A DNA stretch of 64,000 bases from the NCBI GenBank assembly GCA_029834535.1, contig JAQMWT010000365.1, forward strand, positions 26,323-90,322, given 5' to 3'. Numbering within the stretch: the stretch's first letter is position 1; each line of letters opens with the position of its first letter. The notes beneath the pieces were generated by a model that was not told the DNA's origin, ran no database searches, and saw only the letters and a program-made list of their open reading frames with translations. The stretch is from Chrysophaeum taylorii. Taxonomy: Eukaryota; Sar; Pelagophyceae; Pelagomonadales; Pelagomonadaceae. Positions 51,495-63,558 of the stretch are shown piece after piece. A program made the translations under genes and the position numbers.

Positions 51495-52564
51495 TCCTTA
51501 CTACTAATCGACAGATGTTTGTCTGTTTGTCTGTTTTTCGCTCTGTCTGTCTGTCTGTCTGTTTGTCCCTCGGTTTAGGGTAAGGATCAGGTTGGCCCGC
51601 GAGCCAGACAGTGATCCTCCAAGCCGTCTACGGCGACCTCGCAGACTATTTCCACGACCCGCGGCGGCTCTTTCGGCGCGCCATTCTCACGCCCCGTCGA
51701 AACGATGTTGTCGATGCTGACAACGCGCGCATGACCGCGGCCTTTTCTCCCCGGAGACGAGGCGTCGGAGTTCTTTTCGGCCGATTAGGTTGGGTCGGAA
51801 GACGACGCCTCGCTCTCAAGAGTCGAGTATTGAAATCCCTGACAACCAACGGCATGCTGACTTTGATCGCGAGCTTAAAGTCTTCGCAACCTCGACCCGT
51901 CGCACGGCCACTGGAACGGTACCAGATACATGATCGATCGTGTCGTTGTCACCGAGGCTCCTCCAACCTGTATCCCTTAAGGCCCGCCGACGCCAAACGA
52001 TCACCAAGAGCCAGGACCAGACGCCCCGCGAGGTCCGCGTCCTCTTGCCCACAAGCCCGTCTTCTGTCACGTCCAGCTCTACGTGGCTCTCTGTCGATCG
52101 GCAACCCCCAGAATATGCTCTTCTGAGTCGACGACTCCACCCTACCCCACACGTGCTGCGCAATACCGATAAGCCCCCTCCCGGCGTCTACACGCGCACT
52201 GTAGGTGAACTTACTGGGACCACGTGGACTTAATGGGGTTTGAGATTGGGACTAGGTGAATATAGTGACCAGGTGAACTTACTGGGACCAGGTGAGCTTA
52301 CTGGGGGTTTTAGAGTAAACTGAAAGGTTAGCGGCGTGTGCGGATCGAAGCAGCTTTGATTGGCGGAGGCGACAGCGACGAGCTCGAAGGAGTGGTGTGA
52401 GCACCAGTGGGTTTGCGCCGAACTTACTGGGGTTAGAGATTTGGACTAGGTGAACATACTGACCAGGTGAACTTATTCAAAAAAATTTCAAGAAACTTAC
52501 TGGGACCAGGTGAACTTACTGGGGTTAGAGATTGGGACTAGGTGAACTTGCTGGCCTGCACTTG
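51495..52564 (+). mobile_element. Helitron-like element inserted in the Copia frame
   Basis: Starts TCCTTACTACTAATCGACAG after A51494 and ends CTGCACTTG at 52564. Helicase relic at about 51611-52165. Together with the captured segment and the next composite it forms one insertion of 3426 bp (51495-54920). Removing it restores the Copia reading frame across A51494/T54921. Confidence 0.8.
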
Positions 52565-53093
52565 TACTTATTTGTTCTCTTGCGTCGGCTTCGCAACTCA
52601 TGTCCGGCTTCATCCTCCCCCCTTTTGCGTCGGGTGCCCCCTCCTCTGCATATTCTTCGCAACTCATGTCCGGCTTGCTCCTCTCCTTCTTCTTCTTCTT
52701 CTTCTTCTTCTTTATGTTTGTTTTCGCCATCGCCCCAGTTTTAGGACGACGAACGGCCTGTCGCCCGCGTATTCCTGCCATAACATTTTCTAATCTAATC
52801 ATCCGGTAGGTAGCTTAGTAATTAAGGTGTCTCTCTTCTCCTACTCCCTGATCTTAGGCAAGGGGGTTCAAGACGGCCGCACCTTCGAGCGCGATGCAGT
52901 GTGGATGGCCTCCACAGGCCAGGCCCGATCACAGTCGTCATCACAACGCGCGCATCGAATCTCGAATCGACTCGGAAAATTCTAATTTTCGAGCGGAATC
53001 GAGGCACCATATTATCCTCCGAGACCAGCGTCCTCGCGCGTGCGTTCGCGAGGTCTCCGCCCAGGCCACAGCTTTCCCAACACCCCCCTCTAA
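52565..53093. other. Unique segment trapped between two Helitron-like ends
   Basis: About 530 bp with no match to the element families or to Copia. It contains two copies of CGCAACTCATGTCCGGCTT about 70 bp apart and a CTT microsatellite (52683-52712). Position between an element end and the next element head, all inside one Copia insertion site, suggests DNA carried in with the elements. No gene was recognised. Confidence 0.55.
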
Positions 53094-54920
53094 TCCTAAC
53101 TACTAATCGACAGATGTTTGTTTGTTTGTTTGTCTGTCTTTAAATGTCGACTGCTAAGAGGGGGGTGTGTGTAGGGAGCATGAAGGATGTGGGTGGGTTT
53201 GTGGGGTATAAGGGATGTGCCTGACGGGCGTTTGTTTGTCTGTCTTTAAATGTCGACTGCTAAGAGGGGGGTGTGTGGGGGGAGCATGAAGGATGTGGGT
53301 GGGTTTGTGGGGTATGAGGGATGTGCCTGACGGGCGGAGATAAGTACGCGGGACCTAGTCGGGGTCATCGCCGAGTCGTGGGGCAGGCGAAGAGAGGACG
53401 GGCCCCGCCCGTAGGTCGTACGCATGCTGCCGCCGGACGTATGTGCGACGAAGGGTGACGTCCTGCTGGGATCGGGCGGCCTGGGTGGGGTTCCCCGCGG
53501 CGGCGACATGGGTGAGGGCGGTGAGGGCACAGCGAGCCCGGCCTAATGCGTTGGCGATCCCCCACTCACGGTAGATGCGGCGAGTTTGGGCCGCCTTTGC
53601 CTGTGTGAAGTTGGCGCAGCCGCTTGTCACCCAGGTTCGCGCAGCGATGCGCTCTGCGCATGTTTGGGCGAGAGAGCGTGGCACGCCGCGCTGGCCTCAC
53701 CGAAGGCACCAAAGACGAGGCCGGCGACGGTGCCGTAGCTACGTAGCCGCTGTTCGACAGGGCCCAAGAAGCCAGGCGGTGGTGCTGTGCCCGGCTGGGG
53801 GATGATGGCGTCGATGCCGCGGGCGTGAGCGAGGTATTCGGAGTGGACTTGCGCTGCGCGCCGATCGACAGGCGACGGGTGGGAGGGATGGGGGGCGTGG
53901 GCGGTGTACAACGAACCCCAAGCGAGGGTTTGTTTGTCTGTCCCTCGATTTAGGGTAAGGATCAGGTAGGCGCGAGAGTAAGGATCAGGTAGGCGCGAGA
54001 GCCAGACAGTGATCCTCCAAGCCGTCTACGGCGACCTCGCAGACTATTTCCACGAGCCGCGGCGGCTCTTTCAGCGCGCCATTCTCACGCCCCGTCGAAA
54101 CGATGTTGTCGATGCTGACAACGCGCGCATGACCGCGGCCTTTTTTTCCCGGAGACGAGGCGTCGGAGTTCTTTTCGGCTGACTAGGCTGGGTCGGAAGA
54201 CGACGCCTCGCTCTTTACAGTAGAGTTTTGAACTCCCTGACAACCAACGGCATGCTGACTTTGATCGCGAGCTTAATGTCTTCGCAACCTCGACCCGTCG
54301 CACGGCCACTGCAACGGTACCAGATACATGATCGATCGTGTCGTTGTCACCGAGGCTCCTCCAGCCTGTATCCCTTAAGACCCGCCTACGCCGAACGATC
54401 AACAAGAGCCAGGGCCAGACGCCCCGCGAGGTCGGCGTCCTCTTTCCCAAGCCCGTCTTCTGCCACGTCCAGCTCTACGTGGCTCTCTGTCGATCGGCAT
54501 CCCCGAGGAGATATACTCATCTGGGTCGACGACTCCACCCTACCCCACACGTGCTGCGCAATACCGATAAGCCCCCTCCCGGCGTCTACGCGCGCACTAT
54601 AGGTGAACTTTACTGGGACCACGTGAACTTACTGGGGTTTGAGATTGGGACTAGGTGAACTGAGTGACCAGGTGAAACTGGGACCAGGTGAACATACTGG
54701 GGTTTTTAGAGTAAAGGGTTTTTAGAGTAAACTCAAAGGTTGGCGGCGCGTGCGGATCAAAGCAGCTTAGATTGGCGGAGGCGAGAGCGACGAGCTCAAA
54801 GGAGTTGGTGTGAGCTAGGTGAACTTACTGACCAGGTGAACTTACATGAAACTTACTGGGACCAGGTGAACTTACTGGGGTTAGAGATTGGGACTAGGTG
54901 AACTTACTGGCCTGCACTTG
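53094..54920 (+). mobile_element. Composite Helitron-like element (type B head, type A tail)
   Basis: Starts TCCTAACTACTAATCGACAG after A53093. Type-B sequence follows, with a tandem duplication of about 117 bp (53115-53345). It switches at a TTTG tract (about 53928) to type-A sequence CCCTCGATTTAGGG, has a helicase relic to about 54600, and ends CCTGCACTTG at 54920 before T. Confidence 0.75.
53355..53911 (-). pseudogene. Decayed coding remnant in type-B element
   Basis: Two overlapping minus-strand frames join by one frameshift near 53650: PPGFLGPVEQRLRSYGTVAG in one, then AERIAARTWVTSGCANFTQA in the other, ending PRLGDDPD. The order (globular Gly/Phe-rich block, then Arg-rich helix) resembles the C-terminal tail that follows reverse transcriptase in some non-LTR retroelements, but I could not confirm a family. 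Confidence 0.35.
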
Positions 54921-55568
54921 TCAACGTTAAAGTTCGTGTTGAGAGCGACGACAATATCACGCACATACGAAGACGTTTTGGTAATTCCATCGAAGTTTTC
55001 CCATCCCTACCTAAGTTTCTGACATATCTCCATCGAGCATCGGACGCTGAACGTGCACGATATTACACCGATATAGTGGAATTGACATTTCCATGCACAA
55101 ATCGCAACATAATCAATGGGATATCCATTTCAACTTTCGAGCGTGATATGGACGACTCCTTGTTTCCAAGTGGTCTAAGTGTCCTTGAGCTCTTAAAGCC
55201 GCTTGTTCTTTTCATGAAAATGACACCACCACACTCCGTATCATATGAAGACCACATACGAGTTGCTAACCTCATCTTCTCAACGATGCACTATACGGTG
55301 GATATATGTGACCGATTTCCATGCTATCTGTGAGGAGATTATCAAGCCAGAGAAAGATGGATCCTCGTTGCACGTAAATATTAAACCAGCCCTCTTGATC
55401 TGCTTTCATGGCCTAACAAACGAGTCAGTTCCTTTCTGGACATTGCAGACCACGCTAATTCCATCAGTCGCAAGTTAATAGTCGACGAACCTTGGACGCA
55501 GGTCTTTCCCGACATACCATTCGAGTCCACACCTAAGACCTACAACATTTTTTAGTCGTACAGGATCC
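54921..55568 (+). pseudogene. Copia polyprotein continuation after the insertion
   Basis: The frame interrupted at 51494 resumes at 54921 and reads KVRVESDDNITHIRRRFGNS through FPSLPKFLTYLHRASDAERA to a stop at 55331. Coding-like sequence then continues one frame over (EEIIKPEKDGSSLHVNIKPA) toward 55560. No known domain was recognised here. Confidence 0.5.
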
Positions 55569-57326
55569 ATGCGCTTAACTGTGACTGAGCTTGAAACCTT
55601 AACTATGCTGTTCCTTCGTCTGCACTCTAATAAAACAGTCGAACATCCCAGTCAAGATGAAATGGAGGGCATTTCTAACTTTCGAGTGGGATTCTTGACT
55701 AATTCAAGAAAACCACTTGCTTGCATGAGATCCCATATTGAACTCAAAGCTTTCGTGCTCCTCTATAATATTATGGGACGCTTATTCCCTAAATCAATCA
55801 CATTACCTGTGTCCTTTCGTATTACAACTATCGAATCTAACCAACCACCTCACAGGTTATTTTTAAATAAATCCTCTACTTCCTCCATCATTTACATTAC
55901 CGGTGGACGACACACAGGTGGAGACATAACAGCTTCTAACTCCTCTTCTAAATACCAGGCACATATAAATGCATTTGGTGAAACCTATACCTTCCTCACA
56001 CACGACACCGGAATCGACAAGACTGCCTCTCTCGATCCTGTTACCGTTTTTTTTTGGCTTTGTCAAGCATACCATCATAATAATGAAAATCAAGATGCGC
56101 GTCGCCTAGTACAAACAATGGTCTCCTATACTTCACCTGTGCTTCACGATTCTTTCGTTTTCTACCCTCAGGAAAATCGCCTCGAATTTATCGATAAAAT
56201 TTTTGCTTTAAGTGACCTGTCTCAAAGCAGATACCTTGGCTTTATCACATCCAGTGATAGGAAGATGGGCGCCAAAGTTCATTCTATATATACCCCCACT
56301 CCTACTATCCGTGGGTTTGCTAACATGATTTTATACGATCCACGACTCGATTGCATTCGACATTACTCAACTCGTGAATTGGCACGCGCCAATAATTTCA
56401 CAGCGTACCAAATCAACTTCCTGTTGTCTTTGTCCCCGGACCTATGCTGCGACATAATCGCTCATGCTATTCCGGCCGGAACCTACCATGTCATTTATGA
56501 AAATTTGTGTCATATTGTCTATGACTTGCGTAAATTAACGTTATCACCATCCTTTGACCCTGATCACGCTTCTCTAACCAAAAATTACAGGTCAACCTTT
56601 TTCACAAACATATTTCCTACTGACACATCCTTAATATTACACCAGAGTTCCATTACAATGTTATACATTTCTAATAAAATCTTTTCATGTTGTGATAATC
56701 TTGCTTCTAACCACGAACTTCCACCTTTTCATCTCGATTCAGTAGCTCATGTCTTCCTCTCTAACACTTCATCCGCAGATATATCATCCCCTACTAAAGA
56801 AAAACAAATCCCTCTCATAACGCCAATACAGCTCCATGAGAAGCATGCACCCTTTGATAGAAAAGTTCATGCCAGGGGCACCCTCGCAGTTCAACATGCG
56901 CAACAACGTGCTACCAATTTTCACAACATCCACCATTCTAGCGATTCTCAAGCTATAAAAGCTGTTCAGGTTATTGCCAGTCCAGGACATCATCCTTCTG
57001 ATGTACCCTACCGTAAGTTCTGTGTGGATTGTACGATTCATAAAAAACGCTTCCCTCATTCACACCATCTTACCAAGCAACCGTCATTCGAAAAAATCTT
57101 TCAACCTGGTGAAGCCTGGGCATGTGACGGTGGTTACGTATCTGTTCTCTCGGAATGGGGATCCTTTCGACATATTATTGTTTTTAAGTGTCTCATTTCT
57201 AAATTTTTGTTGGTGTACTTTTGTCGTAGCACTAATTCTAGCGAATTTTGTAATGCCCTCGAATTTGTTTGTTCGTATTTTTTGCTGTACTTATGTTCAT
57301 GTACAACGAAAACAAATTTATTGTGA
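55569..57326 (+). pseudogene. Copia integrase region, N-terminal part
   Basis: Long frame whose last third holds an integrase zinc-binding pattern (GHHPSDVPYRKFCVDCTIHK, HH then CxxC). The start of the catalytic core follows (EAWACDGGYVSVLSEWG and HIIVFKCLISKFLLVYFC), with the first catalytic Asp in ACDGG. The frame breaks near 57300 and the core continues in the overlapping frame. The upstream about 400 residues match no domain I know. Integrase before RT is the Ty1/Copia order. Confidence 0.65.
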
Positions 57327-58893
57327 TTTCTTTAAACCCTATTTATCTCAGCATGTCACAACTCCCATTCGTGTGGAACATGGTATTAATATGTCCGCGT
57401 TCCCCCCTTACTTACATGTCTTTAATCATGAAGTAGAAGCCGCTATTGGTCACATAGCCACTGCCGCGTCTACACGACTCCGGCATATGCTTAATGTATC
57501 CTATAAAGGTCACCCCCTAACAGATCCGGCACCACACTACCCGTGGGCTGTTATACATGCTGTCCAATCGTATAATCTCCTCCCTAACGTTTCCCTCGAA
57601 CGAATTTATAATAAAGTCCTAAGCCCCCAACAAGTTTTGTTGGATCAATGTAATATTCCCCAAGAAGACTACCTCAAACCTTTTGGCTCTGTTTGTTATC
57701 TGCATTTGGAACCTAACGAATTTCATAAATATGAGCCTCGATGTCGTCCTTACATCTACTTGTGTGGTGCTAATGTCATAAACCCATTAATAACACTCCA
57801 TGTTAATCATTTAGCCGATGTTGTCCTTAATCCAGAAAACAGCCACGTCCGTGTTTCTTCTAAACTTACCTTTCCTCATCTTATTTCTAAGCCTCCTCCT
57901 GATTATGAACAACATCAACCTCCCGCACCTTCACCCGACATTCTCTTCTCTGTTCACAGCACCCCCAATGATGCGGCGCAGAGGGGGAATGCTATGCCTA
58001 CCAACACTGACCACGAGAGGGGGACTCCTTTTCCCCCTGCCCATGCTCCTTCTCCCGTTGCCGCATGTGCTCCAGATACTTCCGCACCCGCTGTTTCTGT
58101 CACCACACCTCCTACATCTGAAGTGTCCTCCAACACTTTGCCTCTTCTCCCATCTTATCGGTCTCTTTATTCCCAGGATGTCCTCTGTCTCACCCGTGGT
58201 CCTCGTCACCCTCAACCTCGGCGCAAGACTAAGCTCAAGGACGTTCTTACTCGTATCGCTTCGCCAACTGTTGCCGCTTATAAACAAGCTGGTGGTGCGC
58301 TTACCGACTTCAAGTATGACCTCTCCAAGCAGTACATAACTTTCTGCGACCCCACCCTCCACTTCCTTCATATTGCTCATGGCATCCACTGGACGGCTAT
58401 ACCTCCAGGGGGTGAATTTACACCATCCCTTCATCACCATGTTCACCAAGCGCTTTCGCAGTCTTCTTCAGTTATGTGTCACAGGAGCCGTAGCCATCCA
58501 TCGTCGGATGCCACTCACGCTCACGTTCATTTCTGCGACGACGTCAGCCTTGCAGACCTTCACCTTCCTCAAACTCTCGTTCATCTCATTTCCGAACATG
58601 CTCACTTTTTTCAAGTTCCTCCCGCTCAATATGCTTATGCTTTGCTCCCACCCCACTCCATTTTGGATCATAATGACGCTTCTTATGGTGCCTCCGAGCC
58701 TCACCTCTCCGCCATCGAAGACTATATCACCGTGCAATCGCATTACATTGAGGCCCACCTTGGTGATGCCCCTCTACTAGTTGTTCAACTTGTTGAAGAC
58801 CCCGATCACACTCACACTAACGATAATGTCGCCTCGTACGCAATCACCCATCTTACGACGGCTCACGACCCCAGCACTGTTGGTCCGCACGAA
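57290..58893 (+). pseudogene. Copia integrase C-terminal part and linker to RT
   Basis: The frame continues FFKPYLSQHVTTPIRVEHGI, then NHEVEAAIGHIATAASTRLR and PWAVIHAVQSYNLLPNVS (typical of the end of Copia integrases). A Pro/Ser-rich linker and RGPRHPQPRRKTKLKDVL follow. The frame is cut at GAA (58891-58893) by the Helitron-like insertion and resumes in phase at 59927. Confidence 0.65.
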
Positions 58894-59926
58894 TCTTAAC
58901 TACTAATCGACAGATGTTTGTTTGTTTGTTTGTCTGTCTGTTTGTCTGTCCCTCGATTTAGGGTAAGGATCAGGTAGGCGCGAGAGTAAGGATCAGGTAG
59001 GCGCGAGAGCCAGACAGTGATCCTCCAAGCCGTCTACGGCGACCTCGCAGACTATATCCACGACCCGCGGCGGCTCTTTCAGCGCGCCATTCTCACGCCC
59101 CGTCGAAACGATGTTGTCGATGCTGACAACGCGCGCATGACCGCGGCCTTTTTTTCCGGAGACGAGGCGTCGGAGTTCTTTTCGGCTGACTAGGCTGGGT
59201 CGGAAGACGACGCCTCGCTCTTTACAGTAGAGTTTTCAACTCCCTGACAACCAACGGCATGCTGACTTTGATCGCGAGCTTAATGTCTTCGCAACCTCGA
59301 CCCGTCGCACGGCCACTGCAACGGTACCAGATACATGATCGATCGTGTCGTTGTCACCGAGGCTCCTCCAACCTGTATCCCTGAAGGCCCGCCTACGCCA
59401 AACGATCAACAAGAGCCAGGGCCAGACGCCCCGCGAGGTCGGCGTCCTCTTTCCCAAGCCCGTCTTCTGCCACGTCCAGCTCTACGTGGCTCTCTGTCGA
59501 TCGGCATCCCCGAGGAGATATACTCATCTGGGTCGACGACTCCACCCTACCCCACACGTGCTGCGCAATACCGATAAGCCCCCTCCCGGCGTCTACACGC
59601 GCACTAAAGGTGAACTTACTGGGACCACGTGAACTTACTGGGGTTTGAGATTGGGACTAGGTGAACTGAGTGACCAGGTGAAACTGGGACCAGGTGAACA
59701 TACTGGGGTTTTTAGAGTAAAGGGTTTTTAGAGTAAACTCAAAGGTTGGCGGCGCGTGCGGATCAAAGCAGCTTAGATTGGCGGAGGCGAGAGCGACGAG
59801 CTCAAAGGAGTTGGTGTGAGCTAGGTGAACTTACTGACCAGGTGAACTTATACGAAACTTACTGGGACCAGGTGAACTTACTGGGGTTAGAGATTGGGAG
59901 TAGGTGAACTTACTGGCCTGCACTTG
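58894..59926 (+). mobile_element. Helitron-like element splitting the Copia integrase-RT frame
   Basis: Starts TCTTAACTACTAATCGACAG after A58893 and ends CTGCACTTG at 59926 before T59927. Excision in silico joins GAA to TAT in frame, with no duplicated bases. Helicase relic at about 59020-59590. Confidence 0.85.
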
Positions 59927-60775
59927 TATAAAATTCAAGCCAAAGATATCAAAATTGATGAATATGAGTTGAACTGCCTCAAAGGTCTCTCAGACGCTGA
60001 TCGCAAAGCTTACATCTCCGCTATCTCCAAAGAGATTTTTGATATTGTTAAGTTTGGCTGCTTTAAACTCGCGCTGCCAATGGTCAACTCAAAGCCTATT
60101 GGCACCCGCCTCGTTCTACGTATAAAAACCAATGCTGCTGGTTACTATCTTAAACATAAAGCACGCCTGGTCCTACGAGGATTCTTAGCCTCTCTGGGCA
60201 CCGATTTTTTCAACACATTCAGCCCTATGGCACAGCTTTCTGGCATCCGTTGCGTTCTGGCACTAGCAGCCCATCTGCGACTTCCCGTCTACCACGTCGA
60301 CGTACCTAACGCTTTTGTTCAAGCTCCCATCGACTCTCATGTCTACGTCAAACTGCCAGAAGGCATTTACCTTCTCGATCCTGAAGATACCAAATATCAC
60401 GGCCGTCGTCTCCCAAAACTACTTAAATCTCTCTATGGATTACGACAGAGCCCTGCCCTTTGGAATCAAACCATAAACGGCTTCTTTGATTCATTATGCT
60501 ATACACGATTTCGAACAGAAACCTGCATTTACGCTAAAGTCCAAGCTGATGCTACGTTTTTAATTTGCACGCTCTCAGTGGATGACGTCGTCATCGCTTG
60601 CACTTCGGAAAATCTACGTCGTGAATTCCAGCAAGCCCTGAAAAAGGAATACTCAGTCGACACCTTTGAAGAAGTCCATACTCTCTTAGGCATGCGCATA
60701 GCGCGTACTACTGATGGTTCTATCCACTGGACTGTCAAGCTAAACTTGATGCATTGTTCCAAGACCCCATTTTGA
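59927..60775 (+). pseudogene. Copia reverse transcriptase
   Basis: LKHKARLVLRGFLASLGTDF, FSPMAQLSGIRCVLALAAHL, PVYHVDVPNAFVQAPIDSHV, LLKSLYGLRQSPALWNQ and LSVDDVVIA are the ordered blocks of a Copia RT. The catalytic motif reads SVDD where YVDD is usual. The frame ends in TGA at 60773, and coding continues one frame over from about 60800. Confidence 0.85.
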
Positions 60776-61740
60776 TGTAACTACGTCCCACCTCTACACC
60801 GATGTCAGCATCAACCACTTATAAAACTGGAGAGCTATCTTCTGACATGGACAAGTTTATTCTTCATACCTTCTTCAACTTACTCGGCAAGCATAGTTTT
60901 GTACAATTGGCCTGTCGCCCTGATCTATCCCAAAGCCTTAGTCGTTGTTCCCGAGGAATGCATAATCCAGCATTTGTACACGTTCAAGTACTAACAGGGA
61001 CGCTCCGCTACTTGCGCAAGCCCGAAAATCGCAATCTTCGACTCTGGTACTACTCTGGCTCTTCCGCTCTAATGGACCATCTTAGACTTCTTATCGGCAA
61101 TCGTACTGACATGGCAACCATGTTGGATTACACTAAAGAACAAGCCAATTCAGGTAACTTTGATCCATTGGTCGCGTTCGTTGATGCCGATAACGCACCC
61201 TCTTATGAACAAGACCGCGAGTCTACAACTGCTTACGCCATTTTTTTGTTTGGTTCACTTATCACTTGGAAGTCCAAGTTGCAGCCTATAGCGGCTACTT
61301 CTACGCATGAGAGTGAACTTATCTCCCTTAATATGTGTGCCGATGATGTGGTCTGGTTACGCAAATTGTTAACGGAAATGGCATTCGCTATAAATCCTCA
61401 CTACTATCTTCGCCGACCTTGAGGGAAAGATTTGTTACTAGATTATGATGCTCACGACAACCCTCTCCCATCGGACGTGTCGTTCATACGTAACAGTCTT
61501 ATACTTGGAGACTCTGCTTCTGCTATCCATCTATCAAATAATCCCGACAGTGCGACTAAGGCTAAAGCTATCAGCACACGCTGGTTTCGTATTCGCGACT
61601 ACGTACAGTTAAAACGTATACGTCTACATCATGTCTCCGGTACTCAAAACATCGCTGACGGATTTACTAAACCCTTCGGAGCTCCGCTCTTCAGCAGATT
61701 TCGCACGTTACTTGGCTTACAACAACCCATAGTCCAATAA
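60776..61740 (+). pseudogene. Copia RT thumb/connection and RNase H
   Basis: LGKHSFVQLACRPDLSQSLS and LTGTLRYLRKPENRNLRLWY are the RT C-terminal blocks. AFVDADNAPSYEQDRESTTA, GSLITWKSKLQPIAATSTHE and SELISLNMCADDVVWLRKLL are the Copia RNase H. After a single in-frame TGA at 61420 comes ILGDSASAIHLSNNPDSATK and HHVSGTQNIADGFTKPFGAP. The stop at 61738 ends the element's coding part. Recently broken: few lesions per kilobase. Confidence 0.8.
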
Positions 61741-62865
61741 GATGGCTGACCCTTACCCTTCACTATGTCCGAAATGACGTTAAATTAATCCTATATAAGT
61801 GCAGGCCAGTAAGTTCACCTAGTCCCAATCTCTAACCCCAGCAAGTTCACCTGTTCCCGTTAAGTTCACCTAGTCCCAATCTCTAACCCCAGTAAATTCG
61901 GCGTAAACCCAATCTCTATAGTTCGGCGTAAACCCACACCCACTCACCCCACTCTCCTTCGAGCTCGTCGCTCTCACCCCCCGCCAATCTAAGCTGCTTT
62001 GATCCGCACACGCCGCTAAGCTTGTTTACTCTAAAAGCCCCAGTAAGTTCGCACTTGGTCTCAGTTAGTTCACCTGGTCACTAAGTTCACCTAATCCCAA
62101 TCTCTAACCCCAGTAAGTTCACCTGGTTCCAGTAAGTTCACCTGGTCCCAGTAAGTTAACCTATAGTGCGCGTGTAGACGCCGGGAGGGGCTTATCGGTA
62201 TTGCGCAGCACGTGTGGGGTAGGGTGGAGTCGTCGACCCAGAAGAGGATATCCTCGGGGTTGCCGATCGACAGAGAGCCACGTAGAGCTGGACGTGGCAG
62301 AAGACGGCTTCGCCAGAGGACGCCGACCTCGCGGGGCGTCTGGCCCTGGCTCTTGGTGATCGTTTGGCGTCGGCGGGCCTTAAGGGATACAGGTTGGAGG
62401 AGCCTCGGTGACAACGACACGATCGATCATGTATCTGGTACCGTTGCAGTGGCCGTGCGACGGGTCGAGGTTGCGAAGACTTTAAGCTCGCGATCAAAGT
62501 CAGCATGCCGTTGGTTGTCGGGGAGTTCAAAACTCGACTCTTGAGAGCGAGGCGTCGTCTTCCGACCCAACCTAGTCGGCCGAAAAGAAACTCCGACGCC
62601 TCGTCTCCGGGAAAAATAAGGCCGCGGTCATGCGCGCGTTGTCAGCATCGACAACATCGTTTCGACGGGCGTGAGAATGGCGCGCTGAAAGAGCCGCCGC
62701 GGGTCGTGGAAACAGTCTGCGAGGTCGCCGTAGACGGCTTGGAGGATCACTGTCTGGTCGCGGGCCTACCTGATTCCTTACCCTAAATCGAGGGACAAAC
62801 CCCCCACACACCCCCCTCATACCCCACAAACCCCCCCCCATCCTTCAGGCTCCCCACACACACCC

Positions 62866-63090
62866 CCCTCTTAGCAGTCGACATTTAAAGACAACCCCCC
62901 CCCCTCTTAGCACTCGACATTTAAAGACAACCCCCCCCCCTCTTACCACTCGACATTTAAAGACAAAAGACACACCCCCCCCCTCTTAGCACTCGACATT
63001 TAAGACAACACCACACCCCCCCTCTTAGCACTCGACATTTAAAAGACAAACAACACACACACCCCCCGTCTTACAGCACGCGACTTTAAA
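62866..63090. repeat. Tandem 36-45 bp repeats from the type-B head
   Basis: Six units of the form CTCTTAGCACTCGACATTTA followed by AAGACA and a C-run, with length changes mostly in the C-run and ACAC stretches. They are amplified copies of the junction next to the microsatellite. Confidence 0.85.
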
Positions 63091-63307
63091 GACAAACAAA
63101 CAAACAGACAGACAGACAGACGGACAGACCAGCACGACAGACAGACAGACCAGACAGACAAGACAGACAGACCCAGACAGACAAGACAGACAGACAGACA
63201 GACAGACGACAGACAGACAGACAGAGACAGACAAGACACAGACAGACAGACAGACAGACGACAGACAGACAGACAGACAGACAGACATGCAGACAGACAG
63301 ACAGAAC

Positions 63308-63367
<60 letters not shown>

Positions 63368-63409
63368 GGACAGACAGACAGACAGGACAGAGACAGACAG
63401 ACAGACAGC

Positions 63410-63445
<36 letters not shown>

Positions 63446-63474
63446 CAACAGACAGTCAGGACAGACAGGCAGAC

Positions 63475-63507
<33 letters not shown>

Positions 63508-63558
63508 GGCAGACAGGCAGACAGACGACAGACAACAGACAGACAGACAGCAGAAAAC
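63091..63558. repeat. CAGA/TCTG microsatellite, about 470 bp
   Basis: Almost pure GACA/CAGA repeats with scattered single-base slips (GACGACA, CAAGACA). It is the same tract that is only 20-50 bp long in the other copies. Cys-Leu-Ser-Val-type frames across it are artefacts. Confidence 0.95.

Noticed and set aside
52806-52887. tRNA-like stretch with a TTCAAGAC loop
   Set aside because: The T-stem and acceptor stem do not pair and the anticodon arm could not be folded.
54911-54925. 5-bp target duplication (TCAAC) around the Copia insertion
   Set aside because: The same site can be read with no duplication as A^T. The independent insertions at 58894 and 61796 show A^T with no duplication, so the apparent TCAAC repeat is coincidental.
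62866-63090. CRISPR-like array
   Set aside because: The units are direct tandem repeats with C-runs and no unique spacers; the locus is eukaryotic and part of a Helitron-like head.
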